The notes beneath the pieces were generated by a model that was not told the origin of the DNA, searched no databases, and saw nothing but the letters and a program-made list of their open reading frames with translations. The position numbers and the translations under genes are program-made. A stretch of DNA of 31,492 bases. Origin: Bacteroidales bacterium UBA6401. GTDB lineage: Bacteria; Bacteroidota; Bacteroidia; Bacteroidales; UBA932. Positions within the stretch are counted from its first letter, which is position 1. Each line of letters starts with the position of its first letter. Positions 7,525 through 15,735 of this stretch are shown piece by piece. Where the stretch lies: positions 1 to 31,492 of the forward strand of contig DJPX01000001.1 of assembly GCA_002438635.1 (NCBI GenBank), written 5' to 3'.

Positions 7525-8377
7525 ATTCGGGGTTATCTGTTTTACTTTTATGATATTAGGTTATCAAACGTGCTTGTTTGTACAGCACGCTTCGGTGCTT
7601 CGTATAGAGTCGATAAGGGACCATCCGGACACAGTATACATCGTCGAAGAACACATAACTAATAGCGCGGTTCTAAAGAAGGAGAAATCAGAAGTGGTAG
7701 TTAAATCCGATACGATAAGGCGCAATGCCTCTCATAGTCCAATAGTAGAATCGGTCCGTCGTGAGCGCCGAAAAGTGGAGAGTTTTGAATTTAACCCCAA
7801 TACTATAAGTCATGACGGCCTTGTTCGTCTTGGGTTTAGCGAAAAGCAGGCTCGAAGTATTATAAATTATCGGGAAAAGGGCGGGGTATTTAGCCGAGCA
7901 GAGGACTTTGGAAAATCCTATGTGGTTTCAGATAGTGTATTCCGAAGGCTTGAGCCTTTTATCCGCATCCCGAAGGTGGATATAAATCTTGCTGATTCTG
8001 CAGCATTTGATGCTCTTCCAGGTATTGGCCCGTATTATGCCGCCCAAATGGTTAAGTATCGAACGCAGCTAGGAGGGTATGCCAGAGTAGAACAACTGAT
8101 GGATCTTTACAAGTTCGATGATATGAAGTTATCATCGATCTGCGATCTTATAGAATGTAATAATCCACATTATCTGGATTTATGGAATGCCAGTGAGGAT
8201 TCCCTAGCCTTGCATCCTGCTATAAGGCGACGCTCCACGGCTCGTTCTATCATATTATATAAAAAGAACTCAGCTCCCGAAGACCTTACTATAGAGGCTC
8301 TTTCGAAAGCTGGTGTAATTGATTCTGTGCAGCGTGTTCGACTTATTCGCTGTACTTTGCCTGTTGACTCTTTATAA
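7430..8377 (+). CDS. Membrane-anchored helix-hairpin-helix (ComEA-like) protein
   Basis: Up to 315 aa. After a basic, serine-rich N-terminus (residues 1-32) there is one transmembrane helix (about 33-55, GVICFTFMILGYQTCLFV), a polar linker, then helix-hairpin-helix units: LVRLGFSEKQARSIINYR and FDALPGIGPYYAAQMVKYR, with a degenerate repeat after residue 260. Such units bind DNA backbone non-specifically, as in ComEA and the uncharacterised HhH proteins common in Bacteroidota; a role in DNA uptake is possible but unproven. The ATG at 7430 overlaps rsmI by 95 bp; no alternative ATG or GTG occurs before the membrane helix, so either this long overlap is real or the gene uses a rare start. The 3' end overlaps trpS by 35 bp. 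Confidence 0.8.
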   Translation: MKTLQKGKSSSSSPEPRTKKEESTRTSTKTIKFGVICFTFMILGYQTCLFVQHASVLRIESIRDHPDTVYIVEEHITNSAVLKKEKSEVVVKSDTIRRNASHSPIVESVRRERRKVESFEFNPNTISHDGLVRLGFSEKQARSIINYREKGGVFSRAEDFGKSYVVSDSVFRRLEPFIRIPKVDINLADSAAFDALPGIGPYYAAQMVKYRTQLGGYARVEQLMDLYKFDDMKLSSICDLIECNNPHYLDLWNASEDSLALHPAIRRRSTARSIILYKKNSAPEDLTIEALSKAGVIDSVQRVRLIRCTLPVDSL

Positions 8378-9491
8378 GTTCTTCAAGTACTCCTGGGTCG
8401 AAATAATTGATGCGCATCGCTGCCTTTACTTCCTTAAGGGTGCGAGCAGCCTCTTCTTGGGCCAATTTTGACCCTTCCTTTAGGATCTCGTAGACAGCAG
8501 GTATGTTCTGTTCCAATGCTTTACGTCGCTCTCTGATGGGCTCCAGCGTGTCATTGAGCACAGCGGCAAGGAAGTTTTTTACCATCATATCCCCTAGTCC
8601 TCCGGCGCGGTATTGAGCCTTAACATCGTCAAGGGTGTGAAAATCGAAACTTGCTTTTTTCCCTATAAAGCAAGACCCGAATTTCTCAAAATGTTCATCA
8701 CGGCAGAAAGCGTCCAAATAGGTGAATACCGTATTGCGTTCAACATTACCAGGGTCACTGACTTGAAGGTGATTAGGGTCAGTGAACATACCCTTCACTT
8801 TACGATTTACTTCTTGTTCGCTATCTGATAGGTAAATGCAGTTACCTAACGATTTGCTCATTTTAGCTTTTCCATCAGTTCCCGGCAGTCTAAGGCAGGC
8901 GTGTTGCTGAGGAAGCAGTATTTCCGGCTCGACTAAGACGGGAGCGTAGGTGGAGTTGAACTTTCTTACGATTTCGCGAGTTTGCTCTATCATAGGTTTT
9001 TGATCTTCCCCGGCAGGGACTACATTGGCCTTGAAAGCAGTAATGTCGGCTGCTTGACTGATAGGGTAGCAGAAAAAACCCACTGGTGTTCCGGCCTTGT
9101 TTTCTGCGTCGTCCTCTTCATTGAAACCACGCATCTGAATTTCAGCTTTAACTGTAGGATTGCGTTGAAGTCGCTGAATGGTAACAAGATTATTATAGAA
9201 GAAAGTTAGTTCTGTCAACTCACTCACCATACTCTGGATGAAAATGGTGCTTTTTTGAGGATCTATGCCGGCGGATAGGTAGTCAAGCGCGACTTCCAAG
9301 ATGTTCTCCCTAATCTTTTCGGGATTATCTGCATTATCTGTAAGTGCCTGGGCATCAGCTATCATTATGAAAATCTTGTCGAACTTACCGCTGTTTTGAA
9401 GCTCAACTCTTCTCCGAAGAGAACCGACATAATGTCCTATATGCAGCCTTCCTGTAGGTCTATCTCCTGTGAGAATTATGTTTTTTGCCAT
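8343..9491 (-). CDS. trpS: Tryptophanyl-tRNA synthetase
   Basis: A 382-aa class I aminoacyl-tRNA synthetase charging tRNA-Trp. The HIGH motif appears as RLHIGHYVGSL near the N-terminus and the KMSKS loop as GKAKMSKSLGN. The segment GTPVGFFCYPISQAADI and the PAGEDQKPMIEQTREI helix are typical of the family. It is longer than the E. coli enzyme (334 aa) because of insertions and a C-terminal helix. Its ATG overlaps the recA stop (TAATG), so it is probably expressed from the recA transcript. Confidence 0.95.
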   Translation of the reverse strand: MAKNIILTGDRPTGRLHIGHYVGSLRRRVELQNSGKFDKIFIMIADAQALTDNADNPEKIRENILEVALDYLSAGIDPQKSTIFIQSMVSELTELTFFYNNLVTIQRLQRNPTVKAEIQMRGFNEEDDAENKAGTPVGFFCYPISQAADITAFKANVVPAGEDQKPMIEQTREIVRKFNSTYAPVLVEPEILLPQQHACLRLPGTDGKAKMSKSLGNCIYLSDSEQEVNRKVKGMFTDPNHLQVSDPGNVERNTVFTYLDAFCRDEHFEKFGSCFIGKKASFDFHTLDDVKAQYRAGGLGDMMVKNFLAAVLNDTLEPIRERRKALEQNIPAVYEILKEGSKLAQEEAARTLKEVKAAMRINYFDPGVLEELIKSQQAKYSE

Positions 9492-10522
9492 TAGTCCTTT
9501 ATTTGTTTAAGAGCCTCTCTAACTTGAGCCTCGATCTCTTCGCAGAGCTCTACATTATCTTTAAGTACCTGTTTTACAGCGGCTGCTCCCTGGGCCAATT
9601 TTTCACCATTATAACTGAACCATGAACCACTTTTATGGATAATGTCATATTCGACGGCCAAATCCACTATTTCCCCTATGTGTGATATACCCTCGCCATA
9701 GACTATATCGAATTCGGCCTTCTTGAAAGGTGGTGCCATCTTGTTCTTGACGACTTTTACCCTTGTTCTATTGCCTGTGGCCTCGTCTCCATCTTTTAAT
9801 TGAGTGGTTCTTCTTACATCCAGACGCACTGAAGCATAGAATTTCAGTGCATTTCCTCCTGTGGTGGTTTCTGGATTTCCGAACATTACGCCTATTTTTT
9901 CGCGAAGCTGGTTTATGAATATGCAGCAGGTGTTGGTCTTAGAAATGTTGGCTGTGAGCTTGCGCAGTGCCTGGCTCATAAGACGAGCCTGAAGACCGAC
10001 TTTATTATCTCCCATTTCACCCTCTATTTCGGCTTTAGGTGTAAGTGCGGCTACGGAGTCTATCACTACAATGTCGATAGCCCCACTTCTTATCAGATTG
10101 TCGGCTATCTCTAATGCTTGTTCCCCGTTATCTGGCTGAGATATAAGAAGATTTTCCAAATCAACTCCTAGTGCCTTAGCATAGGTGCGGTCAAACGCGT
10201 GTTCGGCATCTATCATAGCAGCAATTCCGCCTGCCTTTTGAGCCTGTGCGATAGCATGTATGGCCAATGTAGTCTTACCGCTGGATTCCGGGCCATAAAT
10301 TTCAATGATTCTGCCTCGAGGATAGCCACCCACTCCCAATGCGTGGTCAAGGGCAATGCTTCCACTCGGAATGACTTGGACATCCCAGTCCATTTGTTCT
10401 CCTAGGGTCATTATGGTTCCCTTTCCGAAATCTTTTTCTATTTTGTCAATCGTGGCTTGTAGCGCTTTTAGTTTAGCAGCGTTTACTTGTTCGCCTTGTT
10501 TATTTTCAATTTCTTTTCCCAT
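9491..10522 (-). CDS. recA: Recombinase RecA
   Basis: A 343-aa recombinase forming the strand-exchange filament on ssDNA and activating SOS-type autocleavage. Walker A is GPESSGKT (residues 77-84), Walker B lies in DIVVIDSVAAL, and loop L2 in FGNPETTTGGNALKFYAS. The typical start ALQATIDKIEKDFGKG is present, after a slightly extended basic leader. No intein or truncation. Its promoter at 10641-10610 interlocks with that of rlmN, and recX is third across the divergent region, behind rlmN. Confidence 0.98.
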   Translation of the reverse strand: MGKEIENKQGEQVNAAKLKALQATIDKIEKDFGKGTIMTLGEQMDWDVQVIPSGSIALDHALGVGGYPRGRIIEIYGPESSGKTTLAIHAIAQAQKAGGIAAMIDAEHAFDRTYAKALGVDLENLLISQPDNGEQALEIADNLIRSGAIDIVVIDSVAALTPKAEIEGEMGDNKVGLQARLMSQALRKLTANISKTNTCCIFINQLREKIGVMFGNPETTTGGNALKFYASVRLDVRRTTQLKDGDEATGNRTRVKVVKNKMAPPFKKAEFDIVYGEGISHIGEIVDLAVEYDIIHKSGSWFSYNGEKLAQGAAAVKQVLKDNVELCEEIEAQVREALKQIKD

Positions 10523-10609
10523 AAATTTGATTTTTAAAAAGTTATAACATAGTTAAGTAATATTTCCATCGTGCTGTCCTTCCTACAACAAAGAAGATTT
10601 ACATACACA

Positions 10610-10641
10610 CAAACTTACATAAAAATGATTATTTTTGCAAA
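10610..10641 (-). promoter_or_regulatory. recA promoter
   Basis: On the minus strand a TTTG -33 box (10641-10638) and a TAAGTTTG -7 box (10617-10610) are separated by 20 nt, giving a leader of about 80 nt. The -33 box forms one half of the palindrome TTTGCAAA (10634-10641), whose other half ends the opposing rlmN -7 box. Confidence 0.65.
10630..10637 (+). promoter_or_regulatory. -7 box of rlmN, adjacent to its start codon
   Basis: TATTTTTG with six bases before the rlmN ATG, so the transcript may begin at or next to the start codon. No clear -33 TTG at the expected distance. It interlocks with the recA -33 box. Confidence 0.5.
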
Positions 10642-10643
10642 CT

Positions 10644-11663
10644 ATGTCGAGGGAAAAATTAATAGGGAAAAATCTGGAAGAACTTAAAGATGTGGCTCTA
10701 TCGCTAGGTCTTCCTTCATATACAGCAAGGCAACTTGCCGAATGGATGTATGTAAGGAAGGTAAAAAGGCTCGTGGATATGACGAACATTTCTAAGGCTG
10801 GCCGAGAAAAGTTGTTGCAGAATTATGATCTAGGATTGGTGGAGCCGGCGGAAGTGATAGAGTCCTCAGATGGGACAAAGAAATATATTTTCGATATGAA
10901 CGGCGGTGCCGTAGAGGCTGTCATGATACCGGAGGATGCTCGTAAAACACTGTGTATAAGTTCTCAAGTGGGGTGTAAAATTGGGTGTAAGTTCTGCATG
11001 ACCGGTCGTGGTGGATTTCACGGACAACTGGATGTGTCCCAGATACTTAGCCAGTTTTTAGGAATTCCCGAATCGCACGAGCTTACAAACGTAGTCTTTA
11101 TGGGTATGGGAGAGCCTTTGGATAATTATCATACTGTTAGAAAGTCCATAGAAATAATGACATCACAGTGGGGCTTTGCTTGGAGTCCTAAGAGGATAAC
11201 ACTTAGTACGATAGGTATAATTCCATCGTTAAAGAATTATTTGGACGAATGTAAGTCCCACCTAGCCGTCAGCTTGCATAATCCTTTCCCCGAAGAGCGC
11301 TATCAGATGATGCCCATTCAAAAGGTATATGATATAATAGATGTGGTTAATCTTGTTAGACAATACGATTTTTCAGGCCAACGCAGGGTTAGTTTCGAGT
11401 ATACTATGTTCGATGGATGGAATGACGATCAGCGACACGCTGCCGCCTTGGCAAGGCTATTAAAGGGAATAGAGTGCAGAGTCAATCTTATTCGCTTTCA
11501 CAAAATACCGGATTTTCCGTATGTATGCAGTTCTTCCGCCAGGATGGAAGCATTTAGAGAGTATATGGAAAGGCAGGGAATCACGTGCACTATTAGGGCC
11601 TCGCGGGGGGAGGATATTCTAGCGGCCTGTGGTATGCTTGCAGGTAAAAAGAATCAGGTATGA
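10644..11663 (+). CDS. rlmN: 23S/tRNA adenine-C2 methyltransferase RlmN
   Basis: A 339-aa radical-SAM enzyme that methylates C2 of A2503 in 23S rRNA and A37 in certain tRNAs. The 4Fe-4S motif is C111-x3-C115-x2-C118 (GCKIGCKFCMTGRGGFHG), and the second catalytic cysteine is probably C329 in AACGMLAGK. The GMGEPLDNY segment is also typical. A TTG nine bases upstream is in frame but lies inside the -7 box, so ATG 10644 is the start. The stop overlaps the recX ATG (ATGA). Confidence 0.95.
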   Translation: MSREKLIGKNLEELKDVALSLGLPSYTARQLAEWMYVRKVKRLVDMTNISKAGREKLLQNYDLGLVEPAEVIESSDGTKKYIFDMNGGAVEAVMIPEDARKTLCISSQVGCKIGCKFCMTGRGGFHGQLDVSQILSQFLGIPESHELTNVVFMGMGEPLDNYHTVRKSIEIMTSQWGFAWSPKRITLSTIGIIPSLKNYLDECKSHLAVSLHNPFPEERYQMMPIQKVYDIIDVVNLVRQYDFSGQRRVSFEYTMFDGWNDDQRHAAALARLLKGIECRVNLIRFHKIPDFPYVCSSSARMEAFREYMERQGITCTIRASRGEDILAACGMLAGKKNQV

Positions 11664-12133
11664 CAAGGGAAGAGGAGATATTGGCAAAGTTACAAGCCTT
11701 ATGTGTGAAGCGGGAATACTGCACCTATGATATAATGCGAAAGGCGAAGGATTGGTTAAAAGACGATGCGGACGCGGATGCGCGAGCTAACTTGTTGGTA
11801 AATAGCTTGGTGGCGGATGGATTTGTGGACGATATGCGGTATTGCAGCGCCTATGCCCGTGAAAAGTCTGCTTTTGATGGATGGGGCCCACTTAAAATTA
11901 AATCGGCTTTGCTGCTTAAAAGAATTGATAGGGAATTGATATGTAGGGCATTAACAGAGGTGGATGAAGAAAGAGGAAAAGAAAAGTTAGAAAGGGTGTT
12001 GGCCTGTAAATGGAAAAGTCTTTCTGGTGACCCTAACGGGAAATTTAAGTTAATTCGTTTTGCTCTTTCTCGTGGTTATGAATATGAAACGATTCGCCCT
12101 ATCGTGGAAAATATAGTTTCAGTTTCAGATTAA
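11660..12133 (+). CDS. recX: RecX family regulatory protein
   Basis: A 157-aa RecX-type protein, which limits RecA filament growth. The helical-repeat pattern includes VADGFVDDMRYCSAYAREKSAFDGWGPLKIKSALLLKRI, a well-conserved RecX signature, then basic helices at the C-terminus. Length is typical. It is coupled to rlmN by an ATGA overlap, while recA lies on the opposite strand across the shared promoter region, so RecA and its modulator are transcribed away from each other. The last 35 bp overlap the convergent 155-aa gene. Confidence 0.85.
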   Translation: MTREEEILAKLQALCVKREYCTYDIMRKAKDWLKDDADADARANLLVNSLVADGFVDDMRYCSAYAREKSAFDGWGPLKIKSALLLKRIDRELICRALTEVDEERGKEKLERVLACKWKSLSGDPNGKFKLIRFALSRGYEYETIRPIVENIVSVSD

Positions 12134-12566
12134 TAAATCCGTTTTTTTCAACCTTACACTCCTGTGTAAACCCCAGCAGTTTATAAGCGTTGCCATCGGA
12201 GCGAGAAGTGTCCACATAGGTCATAACATCATCTGGATGCTGGTCTTCCGCGAATTGCTTTAGAATTTTACTCATTCCACCTATAACGCGGAGCGATTTC
12301 AGTGAGGCGTAGCGTATCCATTCATAACTTAGATGACCATCCTTAAAACGGCGTGCATTCGAAAAACTGCCGACGGCCACGAGGGTATCTTCAGGAAGAT
12401 GAGACTCTGAAACCCCTGTAGTCCTTTTTACAAATAGTCCATAATGAAAGCGCGCGGAGCAAGAGGCTAAATAATGATTTTCATTTAAAAAGTCGGCGGC
12501 TCGTTTTTTATCAAGCCGCCGTACATAGCAATTCCTCGCAAATATGCACTCCGCAGGTGCATTCAT
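12099..12566 (-). CDS. Unrecognised 155-aa protein, possibly GNAT-like
   Basis: I do not recognise this protein with certainty. It has an FLNENHYLASCSARFHYGLF segment, then LVAVGSFSNAR, a YEWIRYASL stretch, GGMSKILKQFAE and TYVDTSRSDGNAYKLLGF. This order (substrate-entry helix, strand, GG-x-SK-x-L helix, D-x-S-R-S-DG-x-x-Y-x-x-LGF end) resembles an N-acyltransferase-like domain I recall in Mom-type and phage endonuclease-associated proteins, so a GNAT-like fold is plausible; the substrate is unknown. The ATG overlaps the pdxA stop (ATGA), so it is translated with pdxA, and its 3' end overlaps recX by 35 bp. No signal peptide or membrane segment. Confidence 0.75.
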   Translation of the reverse strand: MNAPAECIFARNCYVRRLDKKRAADFLNENHYLASCSARFHYGLFVKRTTGVSESHLPEDTLVAVGSFSNARRFKDGHLSYEWIRYASLKSLRVIGGMSKILKQFAEDQHPDDVMTYVDTSRSDGNAYKLLGFTQECKVEKNGFINLKLKLYFPR

Positions 12567-13654
12567 ACTATTTGCGGTTTTCCATTATAGGGCTTGTCTT
12601 CTTCAATCGGGCTAAGGTCTACCATCTTATTTTCTTGCAGAATTAAATACTCTTCCCTGCGTTTGTAGATGTCTATGGCCTCGAATATTGCTGAACGCAT
12701 AGAGGAAGCATCGGCAAGGTCCCTTCCGGCCAATTCGAATGCCGTGCCATGATCTGGCGAAGTGCGCACTATCGGAAGTCCGGCTGTGTAGTTTACGCCA
12801 TCGCTGAATGCAATGGTCTTAAATGCTGGAAGTCCTTGGTCGTGATACATAGCCAGTGTCGCGTCGAATTTTTGATAAGTTCCTAGCCCGAAATAGCCAT
12901 CAGGTGAGAAAGGTCCGAATACTCTTATTCCTTCTTCATTGGCCTTTTTAAGGGCAGGTATGATAATTTCCTGCTCCTCGGTTCCTAAAAGTCCGCCGTC
13001 TCCGCTATGTGGATTCAGGCTCAAAACTCCGATAATAGGGTCTTGAAGAGAGAAATCCATTATCAACGACTGCTTCATTAAACGTAACTTACTAAGTATG
13101 TGCTCTTCTGTAATCTGGGCAGGTACATCTTTCAGTGGAATATGACCTGTCACTACGCCTAACTTTATGCGATTACTTACCATAAGCATAGTCACATCTT
13201 TGACATTAAAAGCGTTTTGAAGAAATTCAGTGTGCCCGGGGAATCTAAATCCTTGACCTGACATAGATTTCTTATTTATAGGACCTGTGACAAGGACATC
13301 TATTTGTCCTTCTTTTATGTCTTCTACTGCTCTTTCAAGGCAAGTTATGGCATTCTGGGCCGCGATAGGTGTAGCTGTTCCAGGCTCTGCGAAAACGCTC
13401 TCGGATAGACAATCCAAAATGTTTATCCTTTTGCTTTGTGCTTCGCTGGCCTGCGTGATTATCTTAGTGTTGAGGTGCTCTATTTCTGGAATAGTCTTGC
13501 AGTAGAACCCGAAGAGTTTAGGTGAGCCATAGACGACTGGAGTAAACTGGTCCAATATACGCTCGTCGCTAAGGGCTTTTATTATAACCTCATATCCTAT
13601 ACCATTAGAATCCCCCTGAGTAATTCCTACTACTATTTTATTATCTTTTGACAT
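12563..13654 (-). CDS. pdxA: 4-hydroxythreonine-4-phosphate dehydrogenase
   Basis: A 363-aa NAD-dependent, metal-requiring dehydrogenase of the DXP-dependent vitamin B6 pathway. Signatures: VGITQGDSNGIGYEVI at the N-terminus, GPINKKSMSGQGFRFPGHTEF, LSLNPHSGDGG and YHDQGLPAFK, with SPDHGTAFELAG near the end. The histidines in these blocks are the expected metal ligands. It lies three bases downstream of rnhA and overlaps the unrecognised 155-aa gene, so rnhA-pdxA-155aa form one minus-strand unit. Confidence 0.95.
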   Translation of the reverse strand: MSKDNKIVVGITQGDSNGIGYEVIIKALSDERILDQFTPVVYGSPKLFGFYCKTIPEIEHLNTKIITQASEAQSKRINILDCLSESVFAEPGTATPIAAQNAITCLERAVEDIKEGQIDVLVTGPINKKSMSGQGFRFPGHTEFLQNAFNVKDVTMLMVSNRIKLGVVTGHIPLKDVPAQITEEHILSKLRLMKQSLIMDFSLQDPIIGVLSLNPHSGDGGLLGTEEQEIIIPALKKANEEGIRVFGPFSPDGYFGLGTYQKFDATLAMYHDQGLPAFKTIAFSDGVNYTAGLPIVRTSPDHGTAFELAGRDLADASSMRSAIFEAIDIYKRREEYLILQENKMVDLSPIEEDKPYNGKPQIV

Positions 13655-13657
13655 ATT

Positions 13658-14137
13658 TTATATTAGTGTTGGTTCTTGATTAACATAGCCTTCATCTGGC
13701 GGAAGGCTGGTTTGTTTATATGCCTGAACGGCCAATGCGTCACATCTTTCGTTCTCCGGGTGTCCATTATGACCTTTTATCCAGTGAAAACTTACTCTAT
13801 GCGATCTGTATAAGGGAAGAAACCTTTGCCAAAGGTCCGGATTTTTGACTTTATGCCAATTCTTTTGAACCCAGTTCTCTAGCCAGCCTTTATTGATGGC
13901 GTTGATTACGTATGCAGAATCGGAATATACTTCTATTAGAGCGTTTTGCCATTTAATGGCTTCCAGTCCCTTAATCACGGCCGTCAGTTCCATTCTATTG
14001 TTCGTAGTGCGCTCGAAGCCTCCACTAATCTCTTTCTTCCTACCATTACATTTTAGCACTACCCCATAACCGCCTGGCCCTGGGTTTCCACTTGCCGCGC
14101 CATCGGTGTATAAGTATATGATAGGTTTTTCTTCCAC
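13658..14137 (-). CDS. rnhA: Ribonuclease HI
   Basis: A 159-aa RNase HI cleaving RNA in RNA-DNA hybrids. The catalytic carboxylates D12 (YTDGAASGNPGPGG), E50 (TNNRMEL), D73 (YSDSAY) and D133 (ERCDALA), plus H123 in the flexible loop (KGHNGH), are all present. It starts with GTG at 14137; the -7 box TATATTTG ends eight bases upstream, leaving almost no leader. It heads the rnhA-pdxA unit. Confidence 0.95.
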   Translation of the reverse strand: MEEKPIIYLYTDGAASGNPGPGGYGVVLKCNGRKKEISGGFERTTNNRMELTAVIKGLEAIKWQNALIEVYSDSAYVINAINKGWLENWVQKNWHKVKNPDLWQRFLPLYRSHRVSFHWIKGHNGHPENERCDALAVQAYKQTSLPPDEGYVNQEPTLI

Positions 14138-14145
14138 AATTCTTG

Positions 14146-14153
14146 CAAATATA
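14146..14153 (-). promoter_or_regulatory. -7 box of rnhA
   Basis: TATATTTG on the minus strand, eight bases before the GTG start of rnhA. No convincing -33 box. Confidence 0.45.
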
Positions 14154-14268
14154 GCAAATTTGCATCATATCTATGGAAAATGAGTGCTATAAAAATTTAG
14201 AACAAGAAAAACTATGAAGAAAAATAAAATGCAGGGTATTTTGGGGGATGGTTTCAAAATAAGTTTGC

Positions 14269-14276
14269 TAACTTTG
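14269..14276 (+). promoter_or_regulatory. -7 box of the rmlD operon
   Basis: TAACTTTG, 20 nt before the rmlD ATG. The nearest upstream TTTG (14240-14243) is 25 nt away, longer than usual, so the -33 element is uncertain. Confidence 0.45.
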
Positions 14277-14296
14277 TTGAAGTTTATATGTAGATT

Positions 14297-15172
14297 ATGA
14301 ATATTTTAGTCATAGGAGCTAACGGACAGTTAGGAAGAGAAATACGACGTCTTAGTCTTTTTAGTGGGGATAACTTTATTTTTACCGATATAACGACTGT
14401 TAAAGATGAGGAAACCATATATTTGGATTCTTCGGATAAGGATGCCGTAAAGGTGATGTCCGATAGCGAGGGTGTGGACTTGATAATTAATTGTGCAGCA
14501 TATACTAATGTAGAAAAGGCGGAAGATGATATGTATATGGCCGACTTGCTGAATCACAGGGTTCCTGAAATCTTGGCGGAAGTCTCCCTTGCGAGAAATG
14601 CCACCTTAATACATATTTCTACAGATTATGTTTTTGATGGTGTCGGAAGGTCTCTGCCTTACAGGGAAGTGGATACCCCTCAGCCTTGTAATGTGTATGG
14701 AGCTACGAAACTTGCCGGGGAAGATGCTGTCATCCGTTTAGGGTGTAAATATATTATAATCCGAACATCTTGGCTTTATTCTCCTTATGGAAAAAATTTT
14801 GTGAGTACGATATTGCAGCGGCTTAGATCTGGGAAAGACTTAAGGGTCGTATACGATTCTGTCGGGACGCCAACTTTTGCTGCTGATCTCGCTGGAGCCA
14901 TTATGGAGATAATTCGGAGCGCTCAGTTAGATAAATGTGGTTTATATAATTACAGTAACGAGGGTGTGGCCAGTTGGTACGATTTTGCACAGGCGGTACG
15001 CGAAATCTCCGGATCGAGTGTACGGATATGGCCTGTTTTAAGCGATGAATACCCTACTAAGGCCCATCGACCAGCTTATTCGGTACTTGACAAGTCCTTG
15101 TTTAAGAAGACATTTGGAATAGAAATTCCATATTGGATAGATTCTTTACGAAAATGTATGAGTGAACTTTAA
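14297..15172 (+). CDS. rfbD: dTDP-4-dehydrorhamnose reductase
   Basis: A 291-aa extended short-chain dehydrogenase performing the last step of dTDP-L-rhamnose synthesis for surface polysaccharide. The NAD(P)-binding GANGQLG motif is at residues 7-13, the catalytic T109 (with D110-Y111, STDYVFDG) and Y134-x3-K138 (VYGATKLAGED) are intact. It precedes the 3,5-epimerase by five bases, which performs the preceding step. The genes for the first two pathway steps (RmlA, RmlB) are not in the window. Confidence 0.95.
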   Translation: MNILVIGANGQLGREIRRLSLFSGDNFIFTDITTVKDEETIYLDSSDKDAVKVMSDSEGVDLIINCAAYTNVEKAEDDMYMADLLNHRVPEILAEVSLARNATLIHISTDYVFDGVGRSLPYREVDTPQPCNVYGATKLAGEDAVIRLGCKYIIIRTSWLYSPYGKNFVSTILQRLRSGKDLRVVYDSVGTPTFAADLAGAIMEIIRSAQLDKCGLYNYSNEGVASWYDFAQAVREISGSSVRIWPVLSDEYPTKAHRPAYSVLDKSLFKKTFGIEIPYWIDSLRKCMSEL

Positions 15173-15177
15173 GGAAT

Positions 15178-15735
15178 ATGAAGATAACACAGACGGATAT
15201 AAATGGAGTGATGGTAATCGAGCCTGAGGTATTTGGCGATGAAAGGGGATACTTCTTCGAGGCTTTTAATGCACGCATCTTCAGGCGTGAAGTCGCAGAT
15301 GTAACATTTGTTCAAGATAATGAAAGTTTATCTTGTATGGGAACTTTGCGTGGATTACACTTTCAGAAGGGAGTCGCGGCGCAGGCTAAACTGGTCCGTG
15401 TAATCGAAGGGAAAGTTTTAGATGTGTGTGTGGATTTACGTCGAAGAAGTCCTACTTTCGGAAAGTGGATTTCCGTGGAGTTGTCTAGCGAAAATCATCG
15501 TCAATTATTTATTCCTCGTGGCTTGGCTCACGGGTTTAGTGTCTTATCGGGAAAGGCGATATTCGCCTATAAATGTGATAATTATTATCTTCCTAAAGAG
15601 GAAGGTCATTTAAACGCTTTGGACCCGGATTTGGGGATAGATTGGAGAATTTCGCAAGGTGAAATGTTAAGGTCGGCTAAAGATTTGTCGGCACCCGGAT
15701 TTTTTGAACTTAAGGAAGACTGCTTTTATGATTAG
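15178..15735 (+). CDS. rfbC: dTDP-4-dehydrorhamnose 3,5-epimerase
   Basis: A 185-aa cupin-fold epimerase. The general base H61 (LRGLHFQKG), K71, H118 (PRGLAHGFSVLS) and the acid Y131 are present. A weak AAGGA precedes the ATG. The stop lies eight bases inside the following PAP2 gene, so the three genes rmlD-rmlC-PAP2 are probably co-translated. Confidence 0.95.
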   Translation: MKITQTDINGVMVIEPEVFGDERGYFFEAFNARIFRREVADVTFVQDNESLSCMGTLRGLHFQKGVAAQAKLVRVIEGKVLDVCVDLRRRSPTFGKWISVELSSENHRQLFIPRGLAHGFSVLSGKAIFAYKCDNYYLPKEEGHLNALDPDLGIDWRISQGEMLRSAKDLSAPGFFELKEDCFYD

